Below are positions 7,331 to 15,887 of a stretch of DNA of 64,000 nt, one piece after another. Below the pieces are notes generated by a model that was given only the letters and a program-made list of their open reading frames with translations, was not told where the DNA came from and did not search any database. The translations under genes were made by a program, and so were the position numbers. The stretch's first letter is position 1; each line of letters opens with the position of its first letter. The DNA comes from Phycisphaeraceae bacterium (GTDB lineage: Bacteria; Planctomycetota; Phycisphaerae; Phycisphaerales; UBA1924), in assembly GCA_019454185.1 (NCBI GenBank), contig CP075368.1, positions 744,001-808,000 of the forward strand, in the 5' to 3' direction.

Positions 7331-8520
7331 CAGGCGGGATCCTCGGATCGCGCGGCGGAGGACATGCTTCGGAGCGAGGTGTCGCCGGAGGTTGCGGTGG
7401 AGAGTTCATCGCGTCCGGCGTTGGCGTGCTCTGGGAACCAGAGTTCGCCCCAGTCCTGGCCGTCGCTGGCCTGACGCATGAGAAGGTAGAGGATTGTTGA
7501 GCCGGAGGCGTATGTCGCGAGGACGCACGCGGCGGCGATGAGCCAGACGCATGAGAGCCATGTGCTGATGATGGTTGAGGCGAATTTTCGTGTTGGGCCT
7601 TCGGGGATCGCGTCGCTTGCGAGGATGTGTGAGGGGTTCGGGGCGAGCCACGCGGAGGTTGCGGAGCGGGCGAGAGCATCGGTTGCGCCGGCGAGTGCGT
7701 AGGCGACGAGGGATGTCGCGAGGAGGATGAGCCCGAGGATGAGCGTGTAGACGATGAGCCGCCCGGGTCGGGCGAGCACGTAGGCGTAGACACGCTGGAG
7801 AGCGTCGATGGCGTCGCTGCCTTCGCAGGCGAAGGCGGGCACGAGCATGGGGTGTCCGAGCAGGAGGCCGAGGGTGAGGATGGCGGCGAGAAGGGCGAGT
7901 GGGACGATGAGAAGGAAGACGATGGATCCGACGATGTCGAGTCCCGGGATGTAGAAGAAGGCGGCACCGAAGATGGCGAGGAGGAGTGCGATGAGCCCGA
8001 TCAGGATCGGAGCACCGAACGCCGCGCCGAGTGTGGAGGGCCACCTTTTGAGTGTGAAGGTGAGGCCCTCGGTCCAGGACATGGTGACGCCCGCGCTGAA
8101 TTCTGTGGCGGTCATGCGCGAGATGGTGCAGATGCCGATCGAGAGGATCGCGAGTATCGGCACGCCCTGGAAGATCAGGGCGAGCGGGTGGGTGTGGAGG
8201 AGGTTCGATGCCCGTGAGATGATGTCGGCGAGCGGGCCGGCACGGCCTGCGGTGAGATCCTGGGAGGGTGTGCCGAGCGTCGCTGCGAGGGTGATGAAGA
8301 AGTTCGGTGAGTCGCTCCACCATGTGTTGGCGAAGCCGATGAGGCCGACGATCGCGAGCGTGAAGAGGGCGATTCCTATGTGACCGGGTTGCAACGCCAG
8401 GGGCGAGGCGCGGAAGAGCTTGGGCCAGAGGAGATCGTCGAGGAGATCGGGGAGGGTGAGCCGCGATTCCTTGACGGTGATGATCCGAGTGGCAGATTCC
8501 TTGGGCGATGGCTCGGACAT
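7330..8520 (-). CDS. Polytopic membrane protein of unknown function
   Basis: The 396-residue protein has a soluble N-terminus of about 50 residues and then six or so hydrophobic segments (for example IGIALFTLAIVGLIGF, ILIGLIALLLAIFGAAFFYI, LIVYTLILGLILLATSLVAY, and a last helix near residue 340). A polar tail of about 40 residues follows. It resembles YIP1/DUF-type helical membrane proteins in layout, but I cannot assign a family. The start MSEPSPKES was chosen because GGAG sits about seven bases upstream; the ATG 60 bases further upstream has no ribosome site. It is translationally coupled to the 98-residue gene. Confidence 0.75.
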   Translation of the reverse strand: MSEPSPKESATRIITVKESRLTLPDLLDDLLWPKLFRASPLALQPGHIGIALFTLAIVGLIGFANTWWSDSPNFFITLAATLGTPSQDLTAGRAGPLADIISRASNLLHTHPLALIFQGVPILAILSIGICTISRMTATEFSAGVTMSWTEGLTFTLKRWPSTLGAAFGAPILIGLIALLLAIFGAAFFYIPGLDIVGSIVFLLIVPLALLAAILTLGLLLGHPMLVPAFACEGSDAIDALQRVYAYVLARPGRLIVYTLILGLILLATSLVAYALAGATDALARSATSAWLAPNPSHILASDAIPEGPTRKFASTIISTWLSCVWLIAAACVLATYASGSTILYLLMRQASDGQDWGELWFPEHANAGRDELSTATSGDTSLRSMSSAARSEDPA

Positions 8521-8601
8521 TGGGATCTCCGTTTCCGGGCGCGCGGATGGGGGCTCGTTGGGTGCAAGTCTACCGGCCATTCGCCGAATGAGTCGTTTCG
8601 G

Positions 8602-8607
8602 TATGAT
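8602..8607 (+). promoter_or_regulatory. Candidate -10 element TATGAT for the lemA operon
   Basis: TATGAT lies about 38 bases before the lemA ATG in the gap between divergent genes, giving a leader of roughly 32 bases that contains GAAGGAGG. No good -35 is visible. Confidence 0.35.
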
Positions 8608-8645
8608 CGTGCACTGGGAATGCCCCGGTTGTGAAGGAGGTTGCC

Positions 8646-9224
8646 ATGTCGGGACTGGTCATTGGGGTCGTGATTGCGGGCCTGTTCGTTGTTGTCCTGT
8701 TCTGGTTCATCGCGATGTACAACGTGCTGGTCCGGAAGCGGATCGACTGTGACAACGGATGGTCCCAGATCGATGTGCAGTTGAAGCGGCGGTACGACCT
8801 TATCCCGAATCTCGTTGAGACGGTGAAGGGGTATGCCTCGCACGAGCGCGAGACGCTGGAGGCGGTGATCTCTGCCAGGAACCAGGCGGTTGCGGTTTCG
8901 AGCGATGCGGCCCACGCGATGGAGAAGGGGAAGGCGGAGGGCGCGCTGACCATGGCACTCGGGCGGCTGCTGGCGGTTGCCGAGGCGTATCCGAGTCTGA
9001 AAGCGGACGGCTCGTTCATGAAGCTGCAGGAAGAGTTGACGGGGACCGAGAACAAGATCGGCTTCGCTCGCCAGCACTTCAACGACGTGGTCGCGCGATA
9101 CGAGGAGTCGCGGCAGACGTTCCCGACGACCATCGTGGCGGCACTGTTTGCGTTCCAGAAGCGTGACTACTTCACGGTTGAGAACGAGGCGGAGCGTGCG
9201 GCGCCGAAGGTGTCGTTCAAGTAG
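8646..9224 (+). CDS. lemA: LemA family protein
   Basis: The 192-residue protein has an N-terminal membrane helix (LVIGVVIAGLFVVVLFWFIA) and then the LemA helical bundle. The signature segments are WSQIDVQLKRRYDLIPNLVE, followed by TVKGYASHERETLE, and later LTGTENKIGFARQHFND. LemA proteins are membrane-anchored and of unclear biochemical role, and are often next to M48 metalloproteases as here. The start was set by the GAAGGAGG six bases upstream of the ATG; an upstream in-frame GTG lies before that site and is unlikely. A second paralogue is at 41570-42202. Confidence 0.92.
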   Translation: MSGLVIGVVIAGLFVVVLFWFIAMYNVLVRKRIDCDNGWSQIDVQLKRRYDLIPNLVETVKGYASHERETLEAVISARNQAVAVSSDAAHAMEKGKAEGALTMALGRLLAVAEAYPSLKADGSFMKLQEELTGTENKIGFARQHFNDVVARYEESRQTFPTTIVAALFAFQKRDYFTVENEAERAAPKVSFK

Positions 9225-9226
9225 GA

Positions 9227-9327
9227 AGGCACGAAGGCACCAAGGCACGAAGGCACCAAGGCACGAAGGCACCAAGGCACGGAGGCACCAAGGCACGGAG
9301 GCACCAAGGCACGGAGGCACGGAGGCG
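9227..9327 (+). repeat. Octamer tandem repeat AGGCACNN between lemA and the M48 protease gene
   Basis: Twelve consecutive octamers of the form AGGCAC plus GA, CA or GG run from 9227 to 9322, followed by a partial AGGCG. The dinucleotide at the end alternates GA/CA in the first half and GG/CA in the second, so the higher-order unit is 16 bases. The repeat fills almost the entire spacer, beginning two bases after the lemA stop. A degenerate echo (AAGGCACGAAGG) follows the protease gene near 10363. Confidence 0.9.
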
Positions 9328-9341
9328 AAGAGTCGCGCGGC

Positions 9342-10358
9342 ATGGAGAAGGCGTTGACGCAGGATGAGCGGTTGCGCGAGCGGATCAAGGCGTATCCGGG
9401 GACGCTCACGTATCTTGACTTGATCAGGAAGAACAAGCGGGAGAGCGCGGTTCTGGTTGCGCTCATGATTCTGCTGGGCGGCGTGATCGGATGTCTGATC
9501 GGCGGCGCGATCGCCATGGGTGCGACGAGGGAGGACATGGCGGTTTCCGCGGCGATCGGTTTCGGTGCCGCGCTGGTTGTGGCGTGCTTCGGCGCGTTGT
9601 GGTCTTGGTATGGCGGGTCGAGCGCGATTCTGCGGATGTCCGGGGCGGTTGAGATCACGCGTGAATCGGACCTTGAGTTGTTCAACGTGGTTGATGAGAT
9701 GCGGATCGCGGCGGGTCTGCCGATGCCCAAGGTATACCTGATTCCGGAGACGGCCTTGAACGCGTTCGCCACTGGTCGGGACCCTGAGCACGCGGCGGTG
9801 GCGATCACGACGGCTTTGCGGGAGAAGTTGACGAGGGATGAGTTGCAGGGTGTGATCGCGCACGAGGTGGCGCACATCCGGCACTACGACATTCGCTTCT
9901 CGATGCTGATGGCGACGATGGTGGGGTTGATTGTGTTCGCGTGCGACGCGTTTCTGCGTGGGACGCGGCGCGGCATGGTGAGAGGGGCGCGGCGGGCGTC
10001 GGGAAAGAATGAGGGGGCGGCGATAGTCGTGCTGTTTGTGCTCGCGATGATGCTGGCGGTGATTGCGCCGTTGCTCGCGCGGGTGATCCAGATGGCCTAC
10101 AGCAGGAAGCGCGAGTATCTGGCGGATGCGGGGGCGGTGGAGTTGACGCGGAACCCGCTGGGGATCGCGGGGGCGCTACGCAAGTTGGCGGATGACTCGG
10201 AGCCGCTGGTGGAGGCGGCGAATCGGGGGACGGCGCACATGTTCATCATGAATCCGCTGCGGAAGAGCCGCACATCGCACGGAGAGCGGAGTTCGCTGTT
10301 CTCGTCGCATCCGCCGGTCAGCGAGCGGATCGCTCGGCTGATGGCGTTGACGAGGTAG
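9342..10358 (+). CDS. M48-family (HtpX-like) membrane zinc metalloprotease
   Basis: The 338-residue protein has membrane helices near residues 35-60 and 68-88 and a further pair around residues 184-240. The zinc-binding HEVAH lies at about residues 174-178 within VIAHEVAHIRHYD. The third ligand is expected in YSRKREYLADAGAV, the family's second conserved segment. M48 proteases degrade misfolded membrane proteins. It follows lemA with only the octamer repeat in between, a common lemA-protease pairing. No strong ribosome site is visible before the ATG apart from repeat-derived GGAGG about 16 bases away. Confidence 0.9.
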   Translation: MEKALTQDERLRERIKAYPGTLTYLDLIRKNKRESAVLVALMILLGGVIGCLIGGAIAMGATREDMAVSAAIGFGAALVVACFGALWSWYGGSSAILRMSGAVEITRESDLELFNVVDEMRIAAGLPMPKVYLIPETALNAFATGRDPEHAAVAITTALREKLTRDELQGVIAHEVAHIRHYDIRFSMLMATMVGLIVFACDAFLRGTRRGMVRGARRASGKNEGAAIVVLFVLAMMLAVIAPLLARVIQMAYSRKREYLADAGAVELTRNPLGIAGALRKLADDSEPLVEAANRGTAHMFIMNPLRKSRTSHGERSSLFSSHPPVSERIARLMALTR

Positions 10359-10387
10359 GGAAGGCACGAAGGTATGGAGGCGGGGCG

Positions 10388-11008
10388 TCAGTGGCGTGAG
10401 CGGGCGTAGCCCTTGCCGACGATGTAGGTCTCGCGTGAGACATCGCGGCTGGCCTTTGGTTTGAAGATCCAGACGGATCCGAAGGCGGCGCGGCACTCTT
10501 TGACGAAGTCTGGGAACTCTTCTCCCTCGAAGACCTTGAGGGTGGCGCAGCCGCCCGGGCGGAGGAGGGAGGGGAAGATCTCGAGTGCTCTACGGCAGAG
10601 CCGGACGGAGAGGAAGTGGTCTCCGTGTCCGGTGGTGTTCGGGGCCATGTCGGAGATGACGACATCGAACTGCGGGGGCTGGCCTGTGAGTTCGGGGTAG
10701 GCCATGGCGCGGAGCGACATTGGATCTGTGGTGTAGATGTCGCCTTCCATGACGTTGACGTTGGGCATTTCGGGGACGCGGGTGCGGAGCAGGTCGATGC
10801 CGACGACTCGGCCCTCGGGGCCGACGAGTTCGGTTGCGACCTGGAGCCACGAGCCGGGGGCGCAGCCGAGGTCGAGGACGCGATCGCCGCGTTTGATGAG
10901 GCGGTGACGCTCCTGTATCTCTTTGAGTTTGTATGCGGAGCGCGCGGCGTACCCCTCGGTCTTTGCCTGTTTGAAGTAGCGGTCATGGAGTTCGCGTTTG
11001 CGTGGCAT
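10388..11008 (-). CDS. rlmE: 23S rRNA 2'-O-methyltransferase RlmE (FtsJ/RrmJ)
   Basis: This enzyme methylates the 2'-O of U2552 in 23S rRNA using SAM. Motif I is LDLGCAPGSW (about residues 45-54). The K-D-K-E tetrad is visible as SAYKL, ISDMAPN, TLKVFEG and SRETYIV. The 206-residue length from the ATG used here matches the family (about 209). An upstream TTG would add 12 residues without homology. The upstream leader carries a duplicated CAGATGGCA. It is transcribed toward the M48 gene. Confidence 0.93.
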   Translation of the reverse strand: MPRKRELHDRYFKQAKTEGYAARSAYKLKEIQERHRLIKRGDRVLDLGCAPGSWLQVATELVGPEGRVVGIDLLRTRVPEMPNVNVMEGDIYTTDPMSLRAMAYPELTGQPPQFDVVISDMAPNTTGHGDHFLSVRLCRRALEIFPSLLRPGGCATLKVFEGEEFPDFVKECRAAFGSVWIFKPKASRDVSRETYIVGKGYARSRH

Positions 11009-11078
11009 ACAGAAATGGCCAGATGGCACATGGGCAGATGGCAAACAGCGTGAGTATGTCGGTGGAGTGTGCGGGGGG

Positions 11079-11324
11079 TTAGTCGTTGGATCCGTCAGAG
11101 TCGTCGGCGGGGAGGTCGTCGCGTTCTTCGGCCCAGTTGGCCTGGATGGTTTCGAGGATCTTCTCGTTCACGGGATGCTTGGGGTCCGGCTCGAAGCCGG
11201 GGAGCGTTTCGACGAGGGCACGGAGTTCGGTGAAACGCAGCGTGTATGGATCGATTGAGGGGTGACGGTCGGCGAGTTCTTCGGCGATCCGCTGGACGTC
11301 GAGCCAGCCAAAGGACCTGCTCAT
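11079..11324 (-). CDS. iscX: IscX-like Fe-S assembly protein
   Basis: The 81-residue acidic protein starts MSRSFGWLDVQRIAEELADR and continues HPSIDPYTLRFTELRALVE, the IscX/YfhJ pattern of a small winged-helix acidic protein that binds iron and IscS. The tail is Asp-rich (DDLPADDSDGSND), longer than usual. GGAG lies six bases upstream of the ATG. It follows the ferredoxin gene by about 45 bases on the same strand, the order seen at the end of isc operons (fdx-iscX). The rest of isc is not in the window. Confidence 0.88.
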   Translation of the reverse strand: MSRSFGWLDVQRIAEELADRHPSIDPYTLRFTELRALVETLPGFEPDPKHPVNEKILETIQANWAEERDDLPADDSDGSND

Positions 11325-11370
11325 GCGTGTTCTCCGGCGTAGCGGCTTGTGAAGGGGGTATCGCGATGTC

Positions 11371-11769
11371 TTAGTGCGGCACTTCTTTGATGGCGTTGCG
11401 GTTCCATGCGGGGACGCGGACGACGATCGGTCCTTCGCGCTCGATCTCGCACTGGCAGGAGAGGCGGGAGTTACGCTGGAGGCCCGGGGCTTCTTCGACA
11501 CGGTCCTCTTCGGCCTCGGTGGGTTCGGAGAGGTTCTTTGCGCCTTCCTCTATGTAGATGTGGCAGGTGGAGCATGCACAGACGCCACCACATGCATGCT
11601 CGATGTTGATGCCGTTGTCCATGGCGACTTCGAGGAGGTGCTCGCCCTTGGCGGCCATGACCTTGAGCTCTTTCTGGTCGCCCCCCGTGAGTGAGTGCGG
11701 GTCTTCGAGGATGAATGTCACGGGGACCGTTTCCGGGCCGTGGTCGTGGTCGGAGCGTCGAAGATGCAT
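11371..11769 (-). CDS. fdx: [2Fe-2S] ferredoxin, Isc (adrenodoxin) type
   Basis: A 132-residue plant/adrenodoxin-fold ferredoxin. Cluster ligands are visible as ACGGVCACSTCH (three cysteines), with the fourth in SRLSCQCE. The IEHACGG and STCHIYIEEG context is that of Isc ferredoxins, which supply electrons for Fe-S cluster assembly. It is adjacent to iscX, which supports that role. The C-terminal EREGPIVVRVPAWNRN is also family-like. Confidence 0.9.
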   Translation of the reverse strand: MHLRRSDHDHGPETVPVTFILEDPHSLTGGDQKELKVMAAKGEHLLEVAMDNGINIEHACGGVCACSTCHIYIEEGAKNLSEPTEAEEDRVEEAPGLQRNSRLSCQCEIEREGPIVVRVPAWNRNAIKEVPH

Positions 11770-12055
11770 GGTGTGAACCTCGGTGTCGAGAGATGTCGGG
11801 AAGGTGGTTGAGCCGGGCAGATTCTGCGGCTTGGAATCATTCTAGCCGCGGGTGAGTCGAAATCGGCGTGGTTCGGGCCTCGTTGGGATCTCTTGGGGCT
11901 TCTGAGACGGGATGTTCCTACGCTTGGCGTCTTTGTCGGGTTTGTGGTGCCGCGGCGGGATCGGTCTGGGTGCGGATGTCATCTCGACCGGGTCTCTTTG
12001 TGGTGAGTGTTGACGGTGCCGCGTGCGGCTTATTGCTCGGATTGGATCATTCTTG
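11770..12055. other. Divergent intergenic region between fdx and prfC
   Basis: About 285 bases between divergently transcribed genes. On the minus strand TAGAAT (11839-11844) could be a -10 for fdx. I see no hairpin or repeat, and no coding frame that looks real. Confidence 0.4.
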
Positions 12056-13708
12056 TTGACGCTTTCAGACGCCATTTCGATTCGCCGGACGTTTGCGATC
12101 ATCTCTCACCCTGACGCGGGCAAGACGACGCTGACGGAGAAGTTCCTGCTGTATGGCGGTCAGATCGAGCGTGCGGGCTCGGTGACGGCGAGGAAGAACC
12201 AGCGGGCGACGGCGTCCGACTGGATGGAGCTTGAGAAGCAGCGTGGGATTTCGATCAGTTCGACGCTGCTGCAGTTTGAGTATGGCGGGTGTCGGGTGAA
12301 TCTTCTGGACACGCCTGGGCACAAGGATTTTTCTGAGGACACGTATCGGGTGTTGACGGCGGTTGATGCCGCGGTGATGGTGATTGACGCGGGCAAGGGT
12401 GTGGAGCCGCAGACGCGGAAGCTGTTCGAGGTGTGCCGCCAGCGTGGGGTGCCGATCTTCACGTTCATGAATAAGTGTGATCGGCCGACGCGGAACCCAT
12501 TGGAGCTGGTGGATGAGCTGGAGCGTGTGCTGGGGATCCAGTCGTTTGCGATGAACTGGCCGATCGGGAGCGGTCCGGAGTTCAAGGGCGTGTACGACCG
12601 TCTTGAGCGTCAGATCCATCTCTTTGAGCGGACGGTTGGCGGGATGTTCGAGGCGCCTGTGAGTCTGGTGGGGCTGGACGATCCGGCGTTGCAGCAGAAG
12701 TTGTCGTCTGAGGCGCATCTTGAGTCTCTGGAGGAGATTCGGATGCTCGACGGGGCGGGCGCGGCGTTCGATGCGTCGCAGGTCTTGGCGGGGAAGACGA
12801 CTCCGGTGTTCTTCGGGAGCGCGATGAACAACTTCGGTGTGCAGTTGCTGCTGGATAGTTTTCTTCGGTATTCGAGCCCGCCGACGGCGCGGCGAGCGGG
12901 TGACCAGGTGATCGAGCCGACGGACCCGAGGTTCAGCGGGTTTGTGTTCAAGATCCAGGCGAACATGGACCCGAAGCATCGGGACCGGGTGGCTTTTGTG
13001 CGGATCGTGTCGGGCCGGTTCGAGCGCGACATGTTTGTCGTGCACGCGCAGTCGGGAAAGCGCGTGCGGCTGGGGAACGCTCAGAAGTTGTTCGGGAACC
13101 AGCGTGAGACGGTGGATGACGCGGTGGCCGGGGATGTGGTGGGGCTTGTGGGGAACGATCTGTTCGGCGTCGGCGACACGCTGACCGACGATCGGACGAT
13201 CGTGTTCAATGAGATTCCGGAGTTCACGCCGGAGTGTTTCGCGTATCTGAGGAACCCGCAGCCGTCGAACTTCAAGAAGTTCCGTCTGGGGTTGGACCAG
13301 TTGATGCGTGAGGGTGTGGCGAGGCGGTTTGAGAGCGTGGGGAGTGTGGGATCGGCGCAGAGCCGCGTGCTGCTGGCGGCGGTGGGGCCGCTGCAGTTCG
13401 AGGTGCTGAAGCATCGTCTTGAGGGTGAGTACGGGGCGGAGGCGTTGCTGGAGGGCGCGCCGTGGACGTTGGTGAGGTGGTGGAACGTGAAGGGGAGGGC
13501 TCCGTACACGACGGAGGATGAGGATCTTGAGTTGCCGGAGACGCTTGATGGTTCGCTGCTGGCGTTTGACGATCGCGGAAGGGCTGTGGTGCTGTTTGCC
13601 GATCAGTGGGCGGAGCGGGCTTTCATGACGCGGAACCCGGCGGTTGAGTTGTCTCCGCTACCGATCGGGAGCAGGCCGCCGGCCGCGGCGGCCACGGAGA
13701 CTGCATGA
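12056..13708 (+). CDS. prfC: Peptide chain release factor 3 (GTPase)
   Basis: RF3 recycles RF1/RF2 from the ribosome after termination. The G1 P-loop is in FAIISHPDAGKTTLTEKFLL. The next segment, ARKNQRATASDWMELEKQRG, includes the switch I ISISST, and then come DTPGHKDFSEDTYR (G3) and FMNKCDRPTRNP (G4). The ERAGSV/DWMELEKQRGISI stretch separates RF3 from EF-G. I place the start at a TTG giving MTLSDAISIRRTF, which matches the E. coli beginning MTLS...RRTF; another TTG lies three bases earlier and a GTG 33 bases earlier, and no strong ribosome site decides between them. About 550 residues, slightly longer than usual at the C-terminus (Ala-rich tail). Confidence 0.92.
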   Translation: MTLSDAISIRRTFAIISHPDAGKTTLTEKFLLYGGQIERAGSVTARKNQRATASDWMELEKQRGISISSTLLQFEYGGCRVNLLDTPGHKDFSEDTYRVLTAVDAAVMVIDAGKGVEPQTRKLFEVCRQRGVPIFTFMNKCDRPTRNPLELVDELERVLGIQSFAMNWPIGSGPEFKGVYDRLERQIHLFERTVGGMFEAPVSLVGLDDPALQQKLSSEAHLESLEEIRMLDGAGAAFDASQVLAGKTTPVFFGSAMNNFGVQLLLDSFLRYSSPPTARRAGDQVIEPTDPRFSGFVFKIQANMDPKHRDRVAFVRIVSGRFERDMFVVHAQSGKRVRLGNAQKLFGNQRETVDDAVAGDVVGLVGNDLFGVGDTLTDDRTIVFNEIPEFTPECFAYLRNPQPSNFKKFRLGLDQLMREGVARRFESVGSVGSAQSRVLLAAVGPLQFEVLKHRLEGEYGAEALLEGAPWTLVRWWNVKGRAPYTTEDEDLELPETLDGSLLAFDDRGRAVVLFADQWAERAFMTRNPAVELSPLPIGSRPPAAAATETA

Positions 13709-13780
13709 GCGGGTATGGAGCGGTTTCGGAGCGGGGCATGATTCTTCTTCTGGGCTGCGATCTATTGGTGAGGTGAACGT

Positions 13781-14593
13781 TTGAGCAGCGGCGTGAGCCA
13801 GGGCGAGATCGAGTTGTCGGTGGTTGCGCCGGCGCATAACGAGGAGGCGAACGTTGCGCCTCTGGTCGAGGAGATCGAGCGCGCGATCGGTCCGTCGGGG
13901 ATGTCCTATGAGATCGTGGTGATTGATGACGGCTCGACGGACGGGACGAGGGAGCGGCTGCGGGAGTTGATGAAGAGTCGGCCGCGTGTGCGATGCGTGG
14001 CGATGACGAGCACGCCGCCGGGGAAGGGGAACGGGCAGTCTGCGGCGTTCCACGCGGGGTTTCGGGCGACGCGGGGGCGTGTGATCGCGGTGCTGGATGC
14101 GGATCTTCAGAATGATCCTGCGGATATTCCGGCGATGCTTGAGCAGATGGAGCGCGAGGGCGCGGACATGGTGCAGGGGGATCGCTCTCACGCGAGGAAG
14201 GACAATGTTGTGAGGCGGTGGGGGAGTGTGGTGGGGAGGAAGTTTCGGCTGTGGCTGCTGGGTGACACGATCAGGGATACGGGGTGCTCGCTGCGCGTGA
14301 TGAAGCGCGAGGTTGCGCTGGGGCTGCCTCTGGAGTTCAAGGGGATGCACCGGTTCATTCCGGCGACGGCGCGGCACCTTGGGTTCAAGGTGGTAGAGAT
14401 GAGGGTCAATCACCGGGCGCGGGTTGCGGGGGAGACGAAGTACGGGATGGGGATTACGAAGCGTGCGTTGCCGGGGCTGCACGATCTGTTTGCGGTGAGG
14501 TGGATGCGGAGCAGGCGAAGGCCGGTGACATCGGTTGAGGTTTTCGCTGAGGTGAGTGGGAGTGGAGAGGCGAGTTCCGGGGCACAGGGATGA
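13781..14593 (+). CDS. GT2-family polyprenyl-phosphate glycosyltransferase (DPM1/ArnC-like)
   Basis: The 270-residue protein shows the GT-A fold: VVAPAHNEEANVAPLVEEIE, then IVVIDDGSTDGTRERL and VLDADLQNDPADIP (D-x-D type metal site). A VQGDRSHARKDN segment and GETKYG follow. Such enzymes make polyprenyl-phosphate sugars at the cytosolic face. There are no C-terminal membrane helices, so it is a DPM1-like short form. The TTG start is supported by AGGTGA about seven bases upstream. It overlaps the next gene by four bases (ATGA), and LAB_N plus GT2 pairs are common in lipid-glycosylation clusters. Confidence 0.85.
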   Translation: MSSGVSQGEIELSVVAPAHNEEANVAPLVEEIERAIGPSGMSYEIVVIDDGSTDGTRERLRELMKSRPRVRCVAMTSTPPGKGNGQSAAFHAGFRATRGRVIAVLDADLQNDPADIPAMLEQMEREGADMVQGDRSHARKDNVVRRWGSVVGRKFRLWLLGDTIRDTGCSLRVMKREVALGLPLEFKGMHRFIPATARHLGFKVVEMRVNHRARVAGETKYGMGITKRALPGLHDLFAVRWMRSRRRPVTSVEVFAEVSGSGEASSGAQG

Positions 14594-15258
14594 GTGATGC
14601 GCCGGCCAAGAGAAAGCGGGTGAAGTGGGAGCCTGCGGCGGCGATGGTGGCGGTGCTGATTGTCGGCATTGCGCTGGTGCTCGCGCCGGGGGTCGGGAGC
14701 TTTGACGGGGTTACTCGCGACGGGGCGACGCTGCACGATTTCCAGGCGGTTCATACACGCGGGCGGGTTGAGGTGCTGCTTGATCCTGCGAGCGGGGAGG
14801 CGACGTTCCGGGTGCTGACGCGGGAGAGGGGATCGCGCGAGGTGCACGCCTCTGACGTGATGGACGCGGCGGCGTTCAGGAGCGCGTTCGGCGAGAGGAC
14901 GTATTCTGACGCGATATCGACCGAGGCGAACTGGGCGTTTCGATTGTTGAAGATCACGTCGTGGGCTTCGCTTGCGTGGGTGGCGGTTGGGTTTGGTGGG
15001 CAGCTCGCGTTCTCGGGCCGGATGCTTGTTCAGTGGTTCGTTTCTGAGAAGCAGCGGCAGAGCACGGTGCCGGAGGCGTTCTGGTGGATGAGTCTGATCG
15101 GGGGGATGATGCTGTTCGCTTACTTTGCGTGGCGACAGGAGCTGGTCGGGGTGATCGGTCAGACGTCGGGGCTGGTGATTTATGCGAGGAACATTCGGCT
15201 GATCTACAAGCAGCGCAGGCGGGAGCGTCGCAACGGCGCGATCGCTGAGGCGGTTTGA
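14590..15258 (+). CDS. LAB_N (lipid-A-disaccharide synthase N-terminal) domain membrane protein
   Basis: A 222-residue protein with an N-terminal membrane helix (about residues 18-35) and a periplasmic insert of about 75 residues. It is followed by the LAB_N block: GRMLVQWFVSEKQRQSTVPE, then FWWMSLIGG, YFAWRQELVGVIGQ and VIYARNI. LAB_N proteins resemble SWEET/PQ-loop half-transporters and often accompany GT2 and GT39 genes. The long periplasmic segment before the domain is an addition I do not recognise. Its ATG overlaps the GT2 stop, so coupling is likely. Confidence 0.82.
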   Translation: MSDAPAKRKRVKWEPAAAMVAVLIVGIALVLAPGVGSFDGVTRDGATLHDFQAVHTRGRVEVLLDPASGEATFRVLTRERGSREVHASDVMDAAAFRSAFGERTYSDAISTEANWAFRLLKITSWASLAWVAVGFGGQLAFSGRMLVQWFVSEKQRQSTVPEAFWWMSLIGGMMLFAYFAWRQELVGVIGQTSGLVIYARNIRLIYKQRRRERRNGAIAEAV

Positions 15259-15269
15259 TCGGAGGCGTG

Positions 15270-15887
15270 ATGAGACTCATGGTGGATGATGCGCAGGTTG
15301 CATTGGAGCGTCCGACGCTGGCGGCGGCGATCGCGGCGGGTGCGGCTCATGCCGACTCACTCGGGCGGATCGTGGTGGAGGTTCGCGCCGACGGCGTGAC
15401 GCTCGCGGAGCGTGACATTGAGTCTGCGCCTGATGTGCCGGGCACGTTCGAGGAGGTCTCGCTTCTGACGGCCTCGAAGGGTGAGCTCGGCGCGAGCGTG
15501 CTGATGGCGGCGTCGGGCGCGCTCTCGGATCTGGTGTCGGCCCAGCGGTTTGTCGCTGAGCAGATTCTGGCGACGAAGCTGGAGCCCGCGATGAACGCGC
15601 TGCAGGAGGTTCTCAGCGTCTGGCAGGGTGTGCGCGAGGGGACGGACCAGGTCTGCACGCTGATGGCGGCGGACTTCGGCTCGCTCGCGGCTCGGGCGGG
15701 CAGGCCGGGCGTTGAGAGCGGGATCGCGGAGCGGACGGCTTCGGCCCTGACGGAGGTGAAGCGGTGCGTGCAGGGGCATGACTGGTCGACGCTGGCGGAT
15801 GTGATGCAGGATGAGCTGGAATCTCTGGCGCTTGCCTGGCGGGATCTGCTCACGGCGATCGCGGAGTCGCTGGCTGAGGGAGAGTGA
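15270..15887 (+). CDS. Hypothetical protein (coupled pair, first member)
   Basis: A 205-residue, mostly helical, acidic protein with no recognised domain. The N-terminal 75 residues look like a small alpha/beta element (GRIVVEVRADGVTLAERDIE). The rest is amphipathic helices (LSDLVSAQRFVAEQIL, LQEVLSVWQGVREG). The ATG used has GGAGG a few bases upstream; a TTG 15 bases earlier is possible. It overlaps the next gene by four bases. The helical C-terminal half would suit a protein-interaction role, but no function can be assigned. Confidence 0.65.
   Translation: MRLMVDDAQVALERPTLAAAIAAGAAHADSLGRIVVEVRADGVTLAERDIESAPDVPGTFEEVSLLTASKGELGASVLMAASGALSDLVSAQRFVAEQILATKLEPAMNALQEVLSVWQGVREGTDQVCTLMAADFGSLAARAGRPGVESGIAERTASALTEVKRCVQGHDWSTLADVMQDELESLALAWRDLLTAIAESLAEGE

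Noticed and set aside
9167..9877. Minus-strand frame reading through the octamer repeat
   Set aside because: The repeat encodes an artificial Val-Pro-Cys-Leu pattern in this frame, and the M48 protease on the plus strand explains the region.
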